DNA from: Flaveria trinervia
Lineage: Eukaryota; Streptophyta; Magnoliopsida; Asterales; Asteraceae
Reading direction: 5' to 3'
DNA length: 64,000 nt
Assembly: GCA_025506515.1 (NCBI GenBank)
Contig: CM046453.1
Location: 40,493,727 to 40,557,726 of the forward strand
The notes beneath the pieces are model-generated. The model was not told where the DNA came from. It saw only the letters and a program-made list of their open reading frames with translations, and ran no database searches. Below are positions 45,921 to 56,895 of this stretch, piece after piece. The position numbers were made by a program, and so were the translations under genes. Each line of letters opens with the position of its first letter. The first letter of the stretch is position 1.

Positions 45921-48900
45921 CTAAAGATTTTATTAATGTTGTCGGATTATTTAACTGAACTAAACCTTACTACCCCTGTCACATCATCCACTAAAACATC
46001 ACATCACCTTATCCTAACCCCATAAACTGCCATTTCATCCCTTTTAAATTATCCCAACTACTCACTTTCATCTTCTTACCCAATTTTACTGCCCTAAAAG
46101 CTTCCCTCATTCTCAATTTACCCAAGTCCAAACTCATCTACTCTCACCTTTCTCACATGGCACTTAACCCTCAGCACAATCAAGTCGCACTCCTTGATTC
46201 TTCAAATGATGTTGACTTCTCTCATATCATTTCCTTACTTACCCAATCATCTTATTACACTGCCCTGACTGTTAACCCTACAATTTATTCAAATCATATG
46301 GCTGAATTCTGGGAAAATGGTTAGATTGAAACCCTAAAAGGTGTTCGAGTAATAAGATCGAATATCTGTGCCCAAGATTGGTCATTACTGAATAACTCAA
46401 CAGGGAGCATCTCGAGCTTCATGATGAGGGTGCACCCACAGAGTTCCCCAAAGAAAATCTGGACAACACCTACAACCAAATGGGATATGGTGGAGATGTT
46501 AACAGGTCTACAGTCCACAAGTTCAACTTTTCATACAACTGGAAGTTCCTGCTGCATGTCGTTCTTCATTGCCTGCCCAACAAATCTGGGGGATGGGATC
46601 AAATCCCATACGAACTAGGATGCTTAGTTCATGTAAGGGTGAGAAGCCTTTGATTTAACTATTCAAGATTGTGCTGACCAATCTTATGGGAAACCTCCAA
46701 CGGGAAACATTCTTCATGCATCCTAGGTTTCTCCAGCATATAATCAACTGTTAGCTGAGCAAGAGTCAGCTTGTCTGTGCAACTGCTCTGACTGTCCCTC
46801 AAATGAGGCCGACCATCTTCAAGACTTTGAAGAAAGTGTCCACCAATTTCACTAGAAGATACACTGCTCTACTTCCCAGTATGACTAAGCAAATAGCTCC
46901 TGGTGACATCCCTGTTAACCCCACAGGTGATGAACCCACACCAGCAACTTCCCTCACATTGCCAAATCTACCTTCTCACCCCATCACCATCACATCTCAA
47001 AGACACCCCAAACGAATCTTTGTTCTATCTTCTCTGATTGAACAAGCTCCTCCTGTTCAATCCAAAAAGACTAGAGTGAAAAAATGGGCTCATATTCAGT
47101 TTGAGGTCTCACCATCCTTCACCATTACCCTAAATATGAGTTTTAAGTCTCCTCAGTCCCAAACCCATGAGCCCATCACCCAAGCTGAAAACCCTCAGGT
47201 GGGTATCTATACTCCTCTGAGCAGCCATAAAGGGACAACCCCACCATAGGCTCAATGCATGTAGACATTGATCAAGGTCCCGAGTCATTAGGTTTAACCT
47301 GTCTATCATTTACTGACCTTCTTTCCAAAACTGATGAAGAGATTACATCCCTTCATAGCAATGTAGTTGATCTACAACACTCTCTCAAAGATCAACAGAG
47401 CCTAGAGAGACCTCTTATCTCTAGCCCCCATCAGCAAGCCTTTACTGAGGTGAGTCCCACTGATATGGAGGGGACTCGGGCAGATTTAGCTGCCACTACA
47501 GAAGGTGCCTCAATGGACCTTCTGGACAGTGGTACCAATTCTGAGACTGAATCTGTGGCAACTATGCCTTTTTGATGACTCTGAAAGAGACATCATTAAG
47601 CAAGGGAAACCAGGGTGCCAAGAAAGAACATCTGGTGGTGAGGATGAACATACTAGGTATGTTACCTCATCTCCCTATGATTTTTCAAAAGAAGATGAGG
47701 GAAGACTACAACTAATCATTAATGACCTACTTTCTAAAGTCTCAAACCTTGAATCTAAGGTTAGGACTTTAGAGGATAGGTCCGCCACTCAGCAACTTGA
47801 GATTAATAGTCTTAATGCTCAACTAGCTGAGAAACAGATTGAGTGATCTGTTAGGCATGTACCCATTCAGGTCTCATTGACCTCTTCCTCTAGCTCATCT
47901 ACCTCTTAAGATGATGCTACCAAAAAGGGAGAGAGTGTTCAGAGACAAACAACTAAGGAACCATTGAGCCAAACTTTAACTCCAGATATTCAGCTCCCAC
48001 TACAACTATCTTTCCTGAGCCATCCCAAGTTGTACTACAAATAGACCCAAGGATGCATAGAGATCTCTATAGTCTCTTTTCCAAGTTTCTATTGAGATCT
48101 TCTCTAGATCAACCTAGCCTTGATGCGGCTATGGTGTACTTTGGAGCTGAAGAGCTTCAGAGGTTAAGTGCACCATCTACCACTGTGGAAGAAGTTAATC
48201 AACCTAAGGTCCAAATGGAACCTGAGATTCACTTCAAAGGGGAAATAAGGACCGAAGCCCAGCAACCAAAATAGTTGGGACAGATACTATACTCCCTCAA
48301 ACTTCCGAAGCTGAAATGGAACCTGCAGAAGGATTGTTCTCCTTGTCCGAGGATCTAATCATCATAAATGCAAAGCTGGAATCTGAGGTGAATAGTGAGG
48401 ACTTTCTCAACCAACCTCCAGCTCAAACACCTTCACTACCTCTATCTTAATCTAAACCCTCTATTTAAGAACCACTAAAGTCAAGCACTTCCAAAGATGA
48501 TAAAGGAATGAAGAAAATGATTATGGAAGAGCTTCAGGAGGAGGAGAGGATTGAGAAGCTTAAAAGAAAAGGTTGACTTCAAACTGAGAAACTATTAGCT
48601 GCCAGTTCCAAAGCAGCTGCAGCCAACCAGAAAGAAGTCAACAACAAAAAGAGGGTAGACATTATTGACAGGCTCATCAAGTTTGGAGCAACCAATGAAG
48701 ACATACTCCTGCTACCATTAAAGGAGTTAGTAGAGCTAGAAAAGGCAACCAGGCTGCAGACTGAACAAAAGGAGAAAGCAGCACGTTGGCCTTGGAGGAA
48801 GAAAGAGAAAGAGAAAAGAGGGAAGCTGATCTGCAACTCCAGATGGAAAGGATATATTTCCTAACCACTAGAGGTTTCTCTCCTCAAGAACTATTTCCAC

Positions 48901-49055
48901 ATGATGATGATACAATCCTATGGCTCTTCAATAAAGAGCAGGATCAACTGGAGAAAGAAAGAAAGAGAGCTGCAAGAGAGAAGTTGAGGGAGAAGAAGAA
49001 GAGGAAAGAAGAAGAAGATAGGGTAACTGCAACCAAGAAGATCGGTGAGAAAGCC

Positions 49056-49060
49056 TGGAT
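49056..49060. repeat. Target-site duplication TGGAT (left)
   Basis: tggat, repeated at 49945-49949. Confidence 0.94.
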
Positions 49061-49944
49061 TGTTGGACCAAAATAACCAATGAGCCGGATCAGAAAAACC
49101 TTTAAGTCCCACAAACGTCACAACAACTACTGAAGACCACAACAGCTGAAGACAACAGCTGATTACAAAGTCTGAACATAAGTACTGAAGACAAAGTCTA
49201 AAGACACAAGTGCTGAAGACAAAGTCTGAAGACACAAGTGCTGAAGACAAATTCTGAAGACACAAATGCTAAGACAAAGTCTGAAGACACAAGTGCTGAA
49301 GACAAAGTCTGAAGACACAAGTGCTGAAGACAAAGTCTGACGACACAAGTGCTGAAGACAAAGTCTGACGACACAAGTGCTGAAGACAAAGTCTGAAGAC
49401 ACAAGTGCTGAAGACCAAAGTATCAGACGTTGTCACAACAGCTGAAGTGGTCTTCTTCAGTAGTTATGATGGTTTACCTTTCAGTAGTTATGATGGTTTA
49501 CCTTTCAGTAGTTTTCTTTGTTTCAGTATTTGTAAAACAACTGAAGAGTATGTTCTTCAGTTTTATTGTTTCAGTAGTTTCTTTTCAGTAGTTGTAATAA
49601 TAGTTAACACTTAGCATTTTTGTAAGAAGATGTCAGCTGTTGACATCTTCAGTAGTTGTGTTAACTATCAGTAGTTTGTGATAAATTCTGTTAGATGTCA
49701 CTATCAAGTGACATCAGCAAACGTCACATCTCTTATATAAGAGGTGTCGACCTAATTGTAATTGTGACATTCCGTTACCACGAAAGCGAATATTGAATGA
49801 AATATATCTGCAGAATTCTCTCTATCTATAACCATTTTTGTTCTTACATGAATATCTCTTTGTTCTTGTGAATTGGCTAATTCATTGTTATAATTCCGCT
49901 GCTATACTCTCTAATCAATCAAACGTAGATCACTGATCCTAACA
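49061..49944 (+). repeat. Solo LTR of D family (884 bp) in G ORF3
   Basis: tgttggacc ... gatcctaaca, plus orientation, TSD TGGAT. U3 has a 28-bp tandem (gtctgaagacacaagtgctg...) in at least seven copies, 49190-49410, different from the 30-bp unit of the solo LTR at 38587. Keeps the gatgtcac/gtgacatc dyad, acgtcac and TATATAAG (49692-49742). The truncated ORF3 copy at 54139-54150 (ggcctggatgaagg) shows the empty site. Confidence 0.96.
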
Positions 49945-49949
49945 TGGAT
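49945..49949. repeat. Target-site duplication TGGAT (right)
   Basis: Second copy of the TGGAT duplication. Confidence 0.94.
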
Positions 49950-51186
49950 GAAAGACTATCTCTGGGCTCACGGCTTCTCTAGTAGGCAGGTGGGACCTAT
50001 GTCTGAAAAAGCACTTCAATGAATTGTCAACGAAATCAAGGTTGACATTCATATGGGAAAAAGGAAAGAGATGTATAGAAGGGTATAGGGGATGATCTTC
50101 AAGCCAACCACTTGACCCTAACCTGAACCAATTCCCTCTCCATTCAATATCAAAACTAAACCCTACACACCTGAACCAACACCACTATCCATACCTAATT
50201 CCTCACCTCAACCACCTAAACTACCCATCCTCCAACCCAAAACACTCTCCTAAACCACTACACCACAACCCACCCAACACCATTTCAAACCATCCCTCAA
50301 CCTTCCAAACATCTCTCCTTAGAGGAGTTCAAGGCAATCAAGAAAAAGCTCACCAACTACACAACCTTGAGCGACATCTCTTGTGAGGAAGACTCTGTCA
50401 AACTGACTTATGTTGATGGATCTTCATGTTCCCTCACAAGAGATCAACTTCTTGATCTGCCCAGAGGAACACTGGACCATGTTGCTAGACTTCTTGGTCT
50501 CAACTCTGACTCCTTAAATAATGAAGAGAAGAAGATGAGAAGAAAGTTGGTGACTCTACTGGATACAAAGAAAAGGGACAAGATTCTTAGTCAGCCTCTT
50601 GTGCCTAGAAAGAATATCATCCAGTGGAGGTTTGATGAAGCCTCTCACAACATTGTTATAGAGAGAGAGAATGGAGAAAGCAACATGCTGAATGCCTCCT
50701 CTCTGCTACTCTCTAGCACATTTGACATTGCTGAGTTAGCAGAGAAACCATTCTCCAATCCTTCCAACTTTGAAACTACTGATCACATCAGAAGTCACCT
50801 TAGCAGCCTTCATCTTGCTTAGCTAACCACAAGAGCAAATATTGAAGAGGAGTTGAAACTGAGAGAGAAGGAAGACAAGGAAAAGTCAACCACCAAAGGC
50901 ACAACCTTTCTACACATGGTGGAAGTCCTTGAATTGGAACCAATTGTTAGATAGGAGTATGACTATAACTCTCATCAACTAACTTTTTTCAGAGGGACCT
51001 AACAAAGGGTGCATATCATTCAGGGTGACAAACTGGATTTCCTATCAACAAATTATCTATACAAGCTTCTCAGCACTATTTTTGGGAAGAACAAAGAAAT
51101 AGAAAAGTATTTGCTTTCCCTGGTGCTGAAAGTTTTTGAGGAGCAGGAACAAATGAGGTTTTTGTAGCATCAACCTAGGAGGAGTT

Positions 51187-52110
51187 TGTTGGATCAAGAA
51201 GAAGGCTGGTGCAACCAAAACTAAATCACTTAGATTATTTTGGTGCATCTAATAAAAGACTTCTGAAGCTAAATGTGGAACTTCCAAAGGAAATAGAGTT
51301 CTTCCGAAGACAAAGTGCAAGATTAACTTCCAAAGACAAGCTCTACTTCCGAAGACAAAGTGTTCACTTCCGAAGATCAAGTCTTAGAAGAAAAGATCAG
51401 AAGTGAACTTCTAAAGTATGAAGATTAGAAGAAGTCCATCAAGCCTCAGAAGAAGTAGCCTCATCCGAAGTATAAGTGGCTTTAGAAGAACTTGTTCTTC
51501 CGAAGCCATTTAACCTTCAAAACACATTACTATGAAACAGTAGACATAAGTATGGTCTCTAACACTTCGCTACAGACCTCTGAGATACTGCATGGTGTTT
51601 TCTCAAATGCCATGTAGTTGACCATACTTTATTCCATTGCCTATTTTATTAGTTAGTACAGTTGTCAACTTAATTGGTGACAAAAGGTATGTCATAGACA
51701 TGTCATGACTACCATATCTTAGATAACATTATCTAAGATACCTTAAACTATAGCTTTGTAATATTTGCTTTAGTTAGAGGATTCCAGCTGGTATCAAAGT
51801 ATATCCGGTTGTAGGTAGTAGTATATATATTTTCTCATTGTAACTCATGTAACATGCTTGTAAGAGTCTTGTATTACTTTGAGTTGAGAAGCAAAATATG
51901 CAAGTACATTGAAAATTATCTATTTGTGTTCTTTGCTACTTATTATACTATTATCAACTCTTAGAAGAGACTCTACTTCATCTAATTCGAGTATAGTATA
52001 AGTGAGTTTGAGAGAAAACCAAGTGTTAAGTGACTAAACGGATATGAATTTGAGTGGAATTTGGGTGTTAAGTGACTAAACCGAGTATAGTATAAGTGAG
52101 TTTAAGAGAT
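51187..52110 (+). repeat. LTR of G, first copy
   Basis: Starts tgttggatcaag after the purine-rich ctaggaggag. It has cttccgaag at 51301-51309, 51346-51354, 51367-51375 and 51497-51505, a hairpin gaagaac-tt-gttcttc (51486-51501), and TATATATA at 51822-51829. Homology to the second LTR stops near 52037. After a local duplication (gagtatagtataagtgag twice) it runs straight into the middle of an ORF3 copy at about 52110, so its 3' end is a recombination junction. Confidence 0.83.
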
Positions 52111-55100
52111 AGACTAGAGTGGAAACATGGGCTCCCACTCAATCAGAGGTCTCATCATCCTTCTCATTTGACCCCAATATGGAATTTGAGTCTCCTAAGT
52201 CTCAATTCCACAAGCCCAAAACCCAAGCCACAAGCCCTCAGGATGAGTCCCAACACTCTCTTGAGAAACCAAAAAGGAACAGCCCCCACCAAAGGCTCAA
52301 TGCCAATAGATATTGACCAATGTCCCGGGTTCAGTAGGCTTCACTTCCCTATCCTTTACTGACCTTTTAATCACAACTGATGAGGAGATTACATCTCTTC
52401 ATGGCAATGATGTTGATCCATAACACCATCTATCATATAAACATAGCCTAGAGGGACCTCTTGTCTCTAGCACACATCAGTTAAAACCAACTAAGGTGAG
52501 TCCCACGGATGTGGAGGGGACTCATGTAGATTCAGCTAGCACAACTAAAGGAAACTCATTGGATCCTTAGGTCAGTGGTACTATCTCTGAGACTGAATCT
52601 ATGGCAACCATGCTTTATGATGACTTTGAAAGAGACATCCTTAGGCAAGGGAAACCGGGGTGCCAAGAATCACATCATGTGGTGAGGGTGAACATACAAG
52701 GTGTGTTACCTCATCTCCCATGATTCTTCAAAAGAAGATAAGGGTAGTATGTAACTCACCATTCAAGACCTACTTAAAATTCTCAAACCTTGAATCAAAG
52801 GTTAAGACTTTAGAGGATAGGTCTACCGCTCAGCAACTTGAGATTGAAAATCTCAAGGCTCAACTAGCTGAGAACAGATTGAGAGATCTATCAGACACGT
52901 ACATATTCAGGTCTCATTGACCTATTCCTCTAGCTCATCTAGCTCACAAGATGATGTTACCAAAAAGGGGATAATGTTTAGAGACAAACAATAGAGGAAC
53001 CACATAGCCAAGCTTTAACTTCTCTATCTTCTAGATACCTGGCTCCTACAACAACAGTCTTTCCTGAGCCTCCTCAAGTTATCATTATGTACCCAAGGAT
53101 GCGTAGAGATCTCAACAAGATCTTTTCCAAGTTCCTATTAGATCTTCTTTAGATCAGCCTAGCACTGATGTGTTTATGATATATACTTTAGAGCTAAAGA
53201 GCTTTAAAGGCTAAGTGCACCTTCCACCATTGTGGAAGAAGTTGGTTAAACTAAGGTCCAATTGAACTTGAGATTCGCATTTTGAGGGAAATAAGGACTG
53301 ATGGCCTAGCAACTGAACAGTTAGGACAGATAGTGTATTCCCTCAGACTTCTATAGCTGAAGTCAAAGCCTCGGAAGAACAATTTTAATCTTCCGAAGCT
53401 AAGATGGAAGCTGGGGAAAGCCTGTTCTTCTTGTCCGGGATCTAATCATCATAGATGCAATTTTAGATCTGCCATCTGAGGTGAAGAGTGAGGAATTTCT
53501 CAACTGACCCCTGGCTCAAACAACTTCATTATCTCCATCCATCATGTCTCAACCTGAACCCCCCATCCAAGAACCACAAAGTCTGGCACTTCCAAAAATG
53601 TTAAAGGCAAGAAGAAGATGACTGCGGAAGAGCTTTTGGGGAGGAGAGGCTTGAGAAACTTAAAAGAAAAGGTAGACTCCTAACTGGGAAGTTGCTAGCT
53701 ACCAGCTCCAAAGCAGCTGCAGCCAACTAGGAGGCAGTTAACAACAAGAAAAGGGTGGAGATCATTGACAAGCTCATCAACTTTGGAGCTGTCACTGGAG
53801 ATATACTCCTGCTACAACTAGAGGAGTTAGTAGAGCTAGAAAAGGCAATCATGCTGCAGATTGAGAGAAAGGAGGAAGTAGCAAGGTTAGCCTTAGAGGA
53901 GGAAAGAAAAGGAAGAAGGGAAGTTGATTTGCAGCTTAGGAGGGAAAGGATAACTTTCCTAACCTCAAGAGGTTTCTCTCTTCAAGAACTATCTCCACAC
54001 AATAATGACACGATCCTATGGCTCTTCAATAAAGAGCATGATCACCTGGAGAAAGAGAGGAAGAAAGCTGCAAAAGAGAAGATGAGGGAAAAGAAAGAAA
54101 GGAAGAAGAAGATAGGGTCATTGCAGCCAAGAACATAGGTGAGAAGGCCTGGATGAAGGATGATCTATGGAGTCATGGCTTCTCTGGTAGGCAAGTGTGA
54201 CCATGTCTGAAAAGAGCTTCTAGCGACATGTCAGTGATATCAAGGTTGACATTCGCTGGGAAAAGGAAAGAGATGTACAGAAGGGGACAATGCATGATCT
54301 TCAAACCAACTCCTCAACCCCTACCTATAACCCAAACTCAACCCTAACCTCAACATGAGCCTTTCCCATTTCCTTTCCCAATCAAAACTGAACCCACTTC
54401 AGAACCTTACACCCCTGAACCCACTCCAACCATCATACCTACCTCATCACGACAACCACCTCAACTAATTACCATTCAACCTAAAACACTACCCAGAACA
54501 AAAACACCATTATCTACCCATCAACTATCCAGACCATCCCCTCAGCCTTCTAACATCTCTCCTTAGAGGAGTTTAAGGAAATCAAAATGAAGCTCATCAG
54601 ATGCACAACCTTGAGTGACGTCTATTATGAGGAGGATTCTATCAAGCTAACTTTTGTTGATGGATCCTCATGTTCCCTCACAAGAGATCAATTCCTTGAT
54701 CTGCCAAGAGGAACATTGGACTAGGCTATTAAACTTCTTGGGCTCAACTCAAATTCACTCAATGATAAAGAAAGAAGCTAAGAAGGAAGATGGTGACTCT
54801 GTTGGATACCAAGAAGGGAGACAAAGTACCTAGCAAACCCCTTGTGCAAGAAAGAAGATTATCCAATGGATGTTTGAGACTCTCTTAACAACTTTGTTGT
54901 TGAGAGAGAGAATGGCGAGATGAATAGGCTTAATGCCTCATCTCTACTACACTTGAGTAGATTTGATATTGTTGAGTTAGCAGCGAAGCCATTCTCCAAC
55001 CCCTCAAACTCTAAGGTAACTACCCACATCAGAAATCACCTAAGCCCTTCACCTTGCTAAGCTAACCGCTAGGACCAGGATTGAAGAGGAGTTAAAACTG

Positions 55101-55405
55101 AAAGAGGAGGAGGAGAGGAAAGGATCAACAACCAAAGGCAAAGCCTTTCTCCAAATGGTTGTAGATCCTAAACTTGAATCCATTGTTATATGGGAGTATG
55201 ACTATAACTCTCATCAACTAACTCTCTTCAGGGGGGCACAAGAAAAGGTGCATGTCATTAGGAGTGATAGACTAGATATCTTATCCACTGATGATTTGCA
55301 CAGACTTCTTAGCACAACTTCTGGATAGAACAAAGAAACAAACAAATATCTCCCGTCTCTTGTGCAGAAAGTTTTAAGAAGCAAAAGTAAGTGAGGTTTT
55401 GGTAG
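52111..55405 (+). pseudogene. Second, 5'-truncated copy of G ORF3
   Basis: Aligns by eye with 47068 onward of the first ORF3 (gactagagtggaaacatgggctc versus gactagagtgaaaaaatgggctc, then shared cctcaggatg, ggagattacatc and gagctagaaaaggcaa stretches). The longest frame is 53755-54138, Lys/Glu-rich coiled coil. It ends with the same ggtagcat stop context at 55403-55405. It lacks the N-terminal ~900 bp and has more stops than the first copy, but no solo LTR insertion. Confidence 0.85.
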
Positions 55406-55422
55406 CATTAGCCTAGGGGGTT

Positions 55423-56271
55423 TGTTGGATCTTGAAAGGCTGGTGCAACCAAAGCCAAACACTTAGACTATTTTTGGTGCAACTTATAAAGGACTTCTGA
55501 AGCTAAGTATGGACTTCTAAAGGAAATGGAGTTCTTCCGAAGACAAAGTGCAAGATCATCTTCCTAAGGAAAAGCTCGAACTTACGAAGACAAAGTCTTC
55601 TCTTCCGAAGTTAAAGACTTAGAAGAATTCAAATACAATAACTTCCAAAGAAGAAATCCTCAAGCCACAAAAGAAGCAACCTCTTCCGAAGTATAAAAGG
55701 CTTTAGAAGAACTTGTTCTTCCGAAGCCAATTAACCTTCAGAAGATGCTGTTATGTACCAGTGGACATATGTATGGTTCTTTGACACTCCACTACACACC
55801 TCTGATACTGCATGGCATTTTCCTAAAAGGCCATGTAGTTAACCATACTTTTCCACTGTTCACCTTTGTTTGTTAGTATAGTTGTTAATTTTATTTGGTG
55901 ACAAAAGGTAAGTCTTGGACATGTCATGACTACTATATCTCAGATAAAATATTATCTAAGATACCTTAACTATAGTTTTGTAGTATCTGCTTTAGTAATA
56001 GGATTCCAACTGGTATCAAAGTATAACCGCTGTAGGTGATAGTATATATAGTTTCTCATTATAACTCTTGTATCATGCTTGTAAGAGTCTTGTAAACTTT
56101 GAGTTGAGAAGTAATATATACAAGTACCTTGAAAATTATTACTTTGTGTTCTTAAGTTACTTAGTATATTATAATCAACTATTTGAGAGATTCTGCTTCA
56201 TCGTAATCGTGTGAGTACAAGCGAGTTTGAAAGAAAACCAAGTGTTTAGTGACATATATCGATCCTGCACA
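55423..56271 (+). repeat. LTR of G, second copy (849 bp)
   Basis: Starts tgttggatct after the purine tract cctaggggg and probably ends gatcctgcaca. cttccgaag-type words lie between 55530 and 55740, TATATATA at 56043-56050. The bases after it (ttgggtatgaaacc, 56277-56290) loosely resemble a primer binding site, so another internal region may once have followed. Confidence 0.8.
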
Positions 56272-56895
56272 TAACGTTGGGTATGAAACCAAAAGGTCTT
56301 ATCTGAACCGAAAGGGCCTAGAACAACCCATCAACCCATAGGTACAGACTAAATTACCCTCCTTTACTAACTATAAACTCTATTGCCAAAACCATAGACA
56401 TTTGACATACCACTAGTGAGACATTCATTTCAGAAAACATTTAAAAAACTAGCAAACTATGAGCTGCTAATGTCAGGTTTTGTGATTTATTTGTTCTTTG
56501 ATTCATGTATGCTCATTCCGAGGACAAACATAAGGCATCAAGACCTTAATATCTCTATAAGTTTATAAAAAAAGGTTATTGGCCATCTTGTGAGTCCCAA
56601 ACCTAGTTTTATTAAATACAAGGAGCATTAAAATACCATTAGACTACTAGCCTCGTTTAACAAACTAGAATATCTAATATCAAACATAACAAGTTCATGA
56701 TGACAACCATAAAAACGTCAAATCCTTATGTCATCTATTGACTTGCGTTTTTGAAAAAAATAAAGATAATAGATGTTGATGAAGACATAGGTGTTAGAAT
56801 GCTTGTATATTCGTGCTTTGAAAACTTGTACATTTTCACTTAAACTCATTATGAAAATTGTTTAAGTCGAAGCATATATCATTGTAAGGTTTAAT
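56272..56895. other. Non-coding, unassigned
   Basis: AT-rich sequence with no ORF, repeat or known motif that I can support, apart from the weak PBS-like string at its start. Confidence 0.5.

Larger units (their letters stand above)
45513..46156 (+). other. G pol-ORF3 spacer
   Basis: Non-coding stretch between the pol stop and the ORF3 ATG. It holds the motif array and a TATA box. The last 200 bp are C/A-rich and look like a leader (ccttttaaattatccc, then acccaattttactgcc). Confidence 0.7.
46157..51167 (+). pseudogene. G ORF3, long extra ORF downstream of pol, interrupted by a solo LTR
   Basis: ATG 46157 (MALNPQHNQVALLDSSNDVD), then YYTALTVNPTIYSNHMAEFW, ending early at a TAG; the conserved N-terminal block continues in other frames to about 46780. 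A Pro/Ser/Thr-rich middle (46803-47575), coiled-coil segments (47690-47846: LQLIINDLLSKVSNLESKVR) and a Lys/Glu-rich helix (48786-49060) follow. The solo LTR 49061-49944 interrupts it. The last part, 50367-50822, is an intact 151-codon frame (VDGSSCSLTRDQLLDLPRGT, KLVTLLDTKKRDKILSQPLV, IIQWRFDEASHN), and ORF3 ends at TAG 51165-51167. No transmembrane helix seen. Function unknown; the N-terminal FW block matches ORF3 in C1 and D. Confidence 0.78.
41938..52110 (+). mobile_element. Sirevirus-like Copia element G, 3' part
   Basis: Pol (41938-45512), spacer with CTTCGGAAG-type array (45590-45905), TATA (45913-45920), ORF3 (46157-51167), 3' LTR from 51187. Two D-family solo LTRs (42252-43146, 49061-49944) are inserted. 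A 5'-truncated copy of ORF3 plus a second LTR follows (52111-56271). Confidence 0.87.

Noticed and set aside
46157..51167. ORF3 as a retroviral envelope gene
   Set aside because: The position is env-like, but no signal peptide, transmembrane helix or furin-type site was seen; left as unknown function.
51793..51810. tggtatcaaagtata in LTR G as a PBS
   Set aside because: It lies inside an LTR upstream of its TATA box, and the second LTR has the same word; coincidental.
56277..56290. ttgggtatgaaacc as a real primer binding site
   Set aside because: Poor match to the tRNA-Met complement, 6 nt off the LTR end, and no gag follows.
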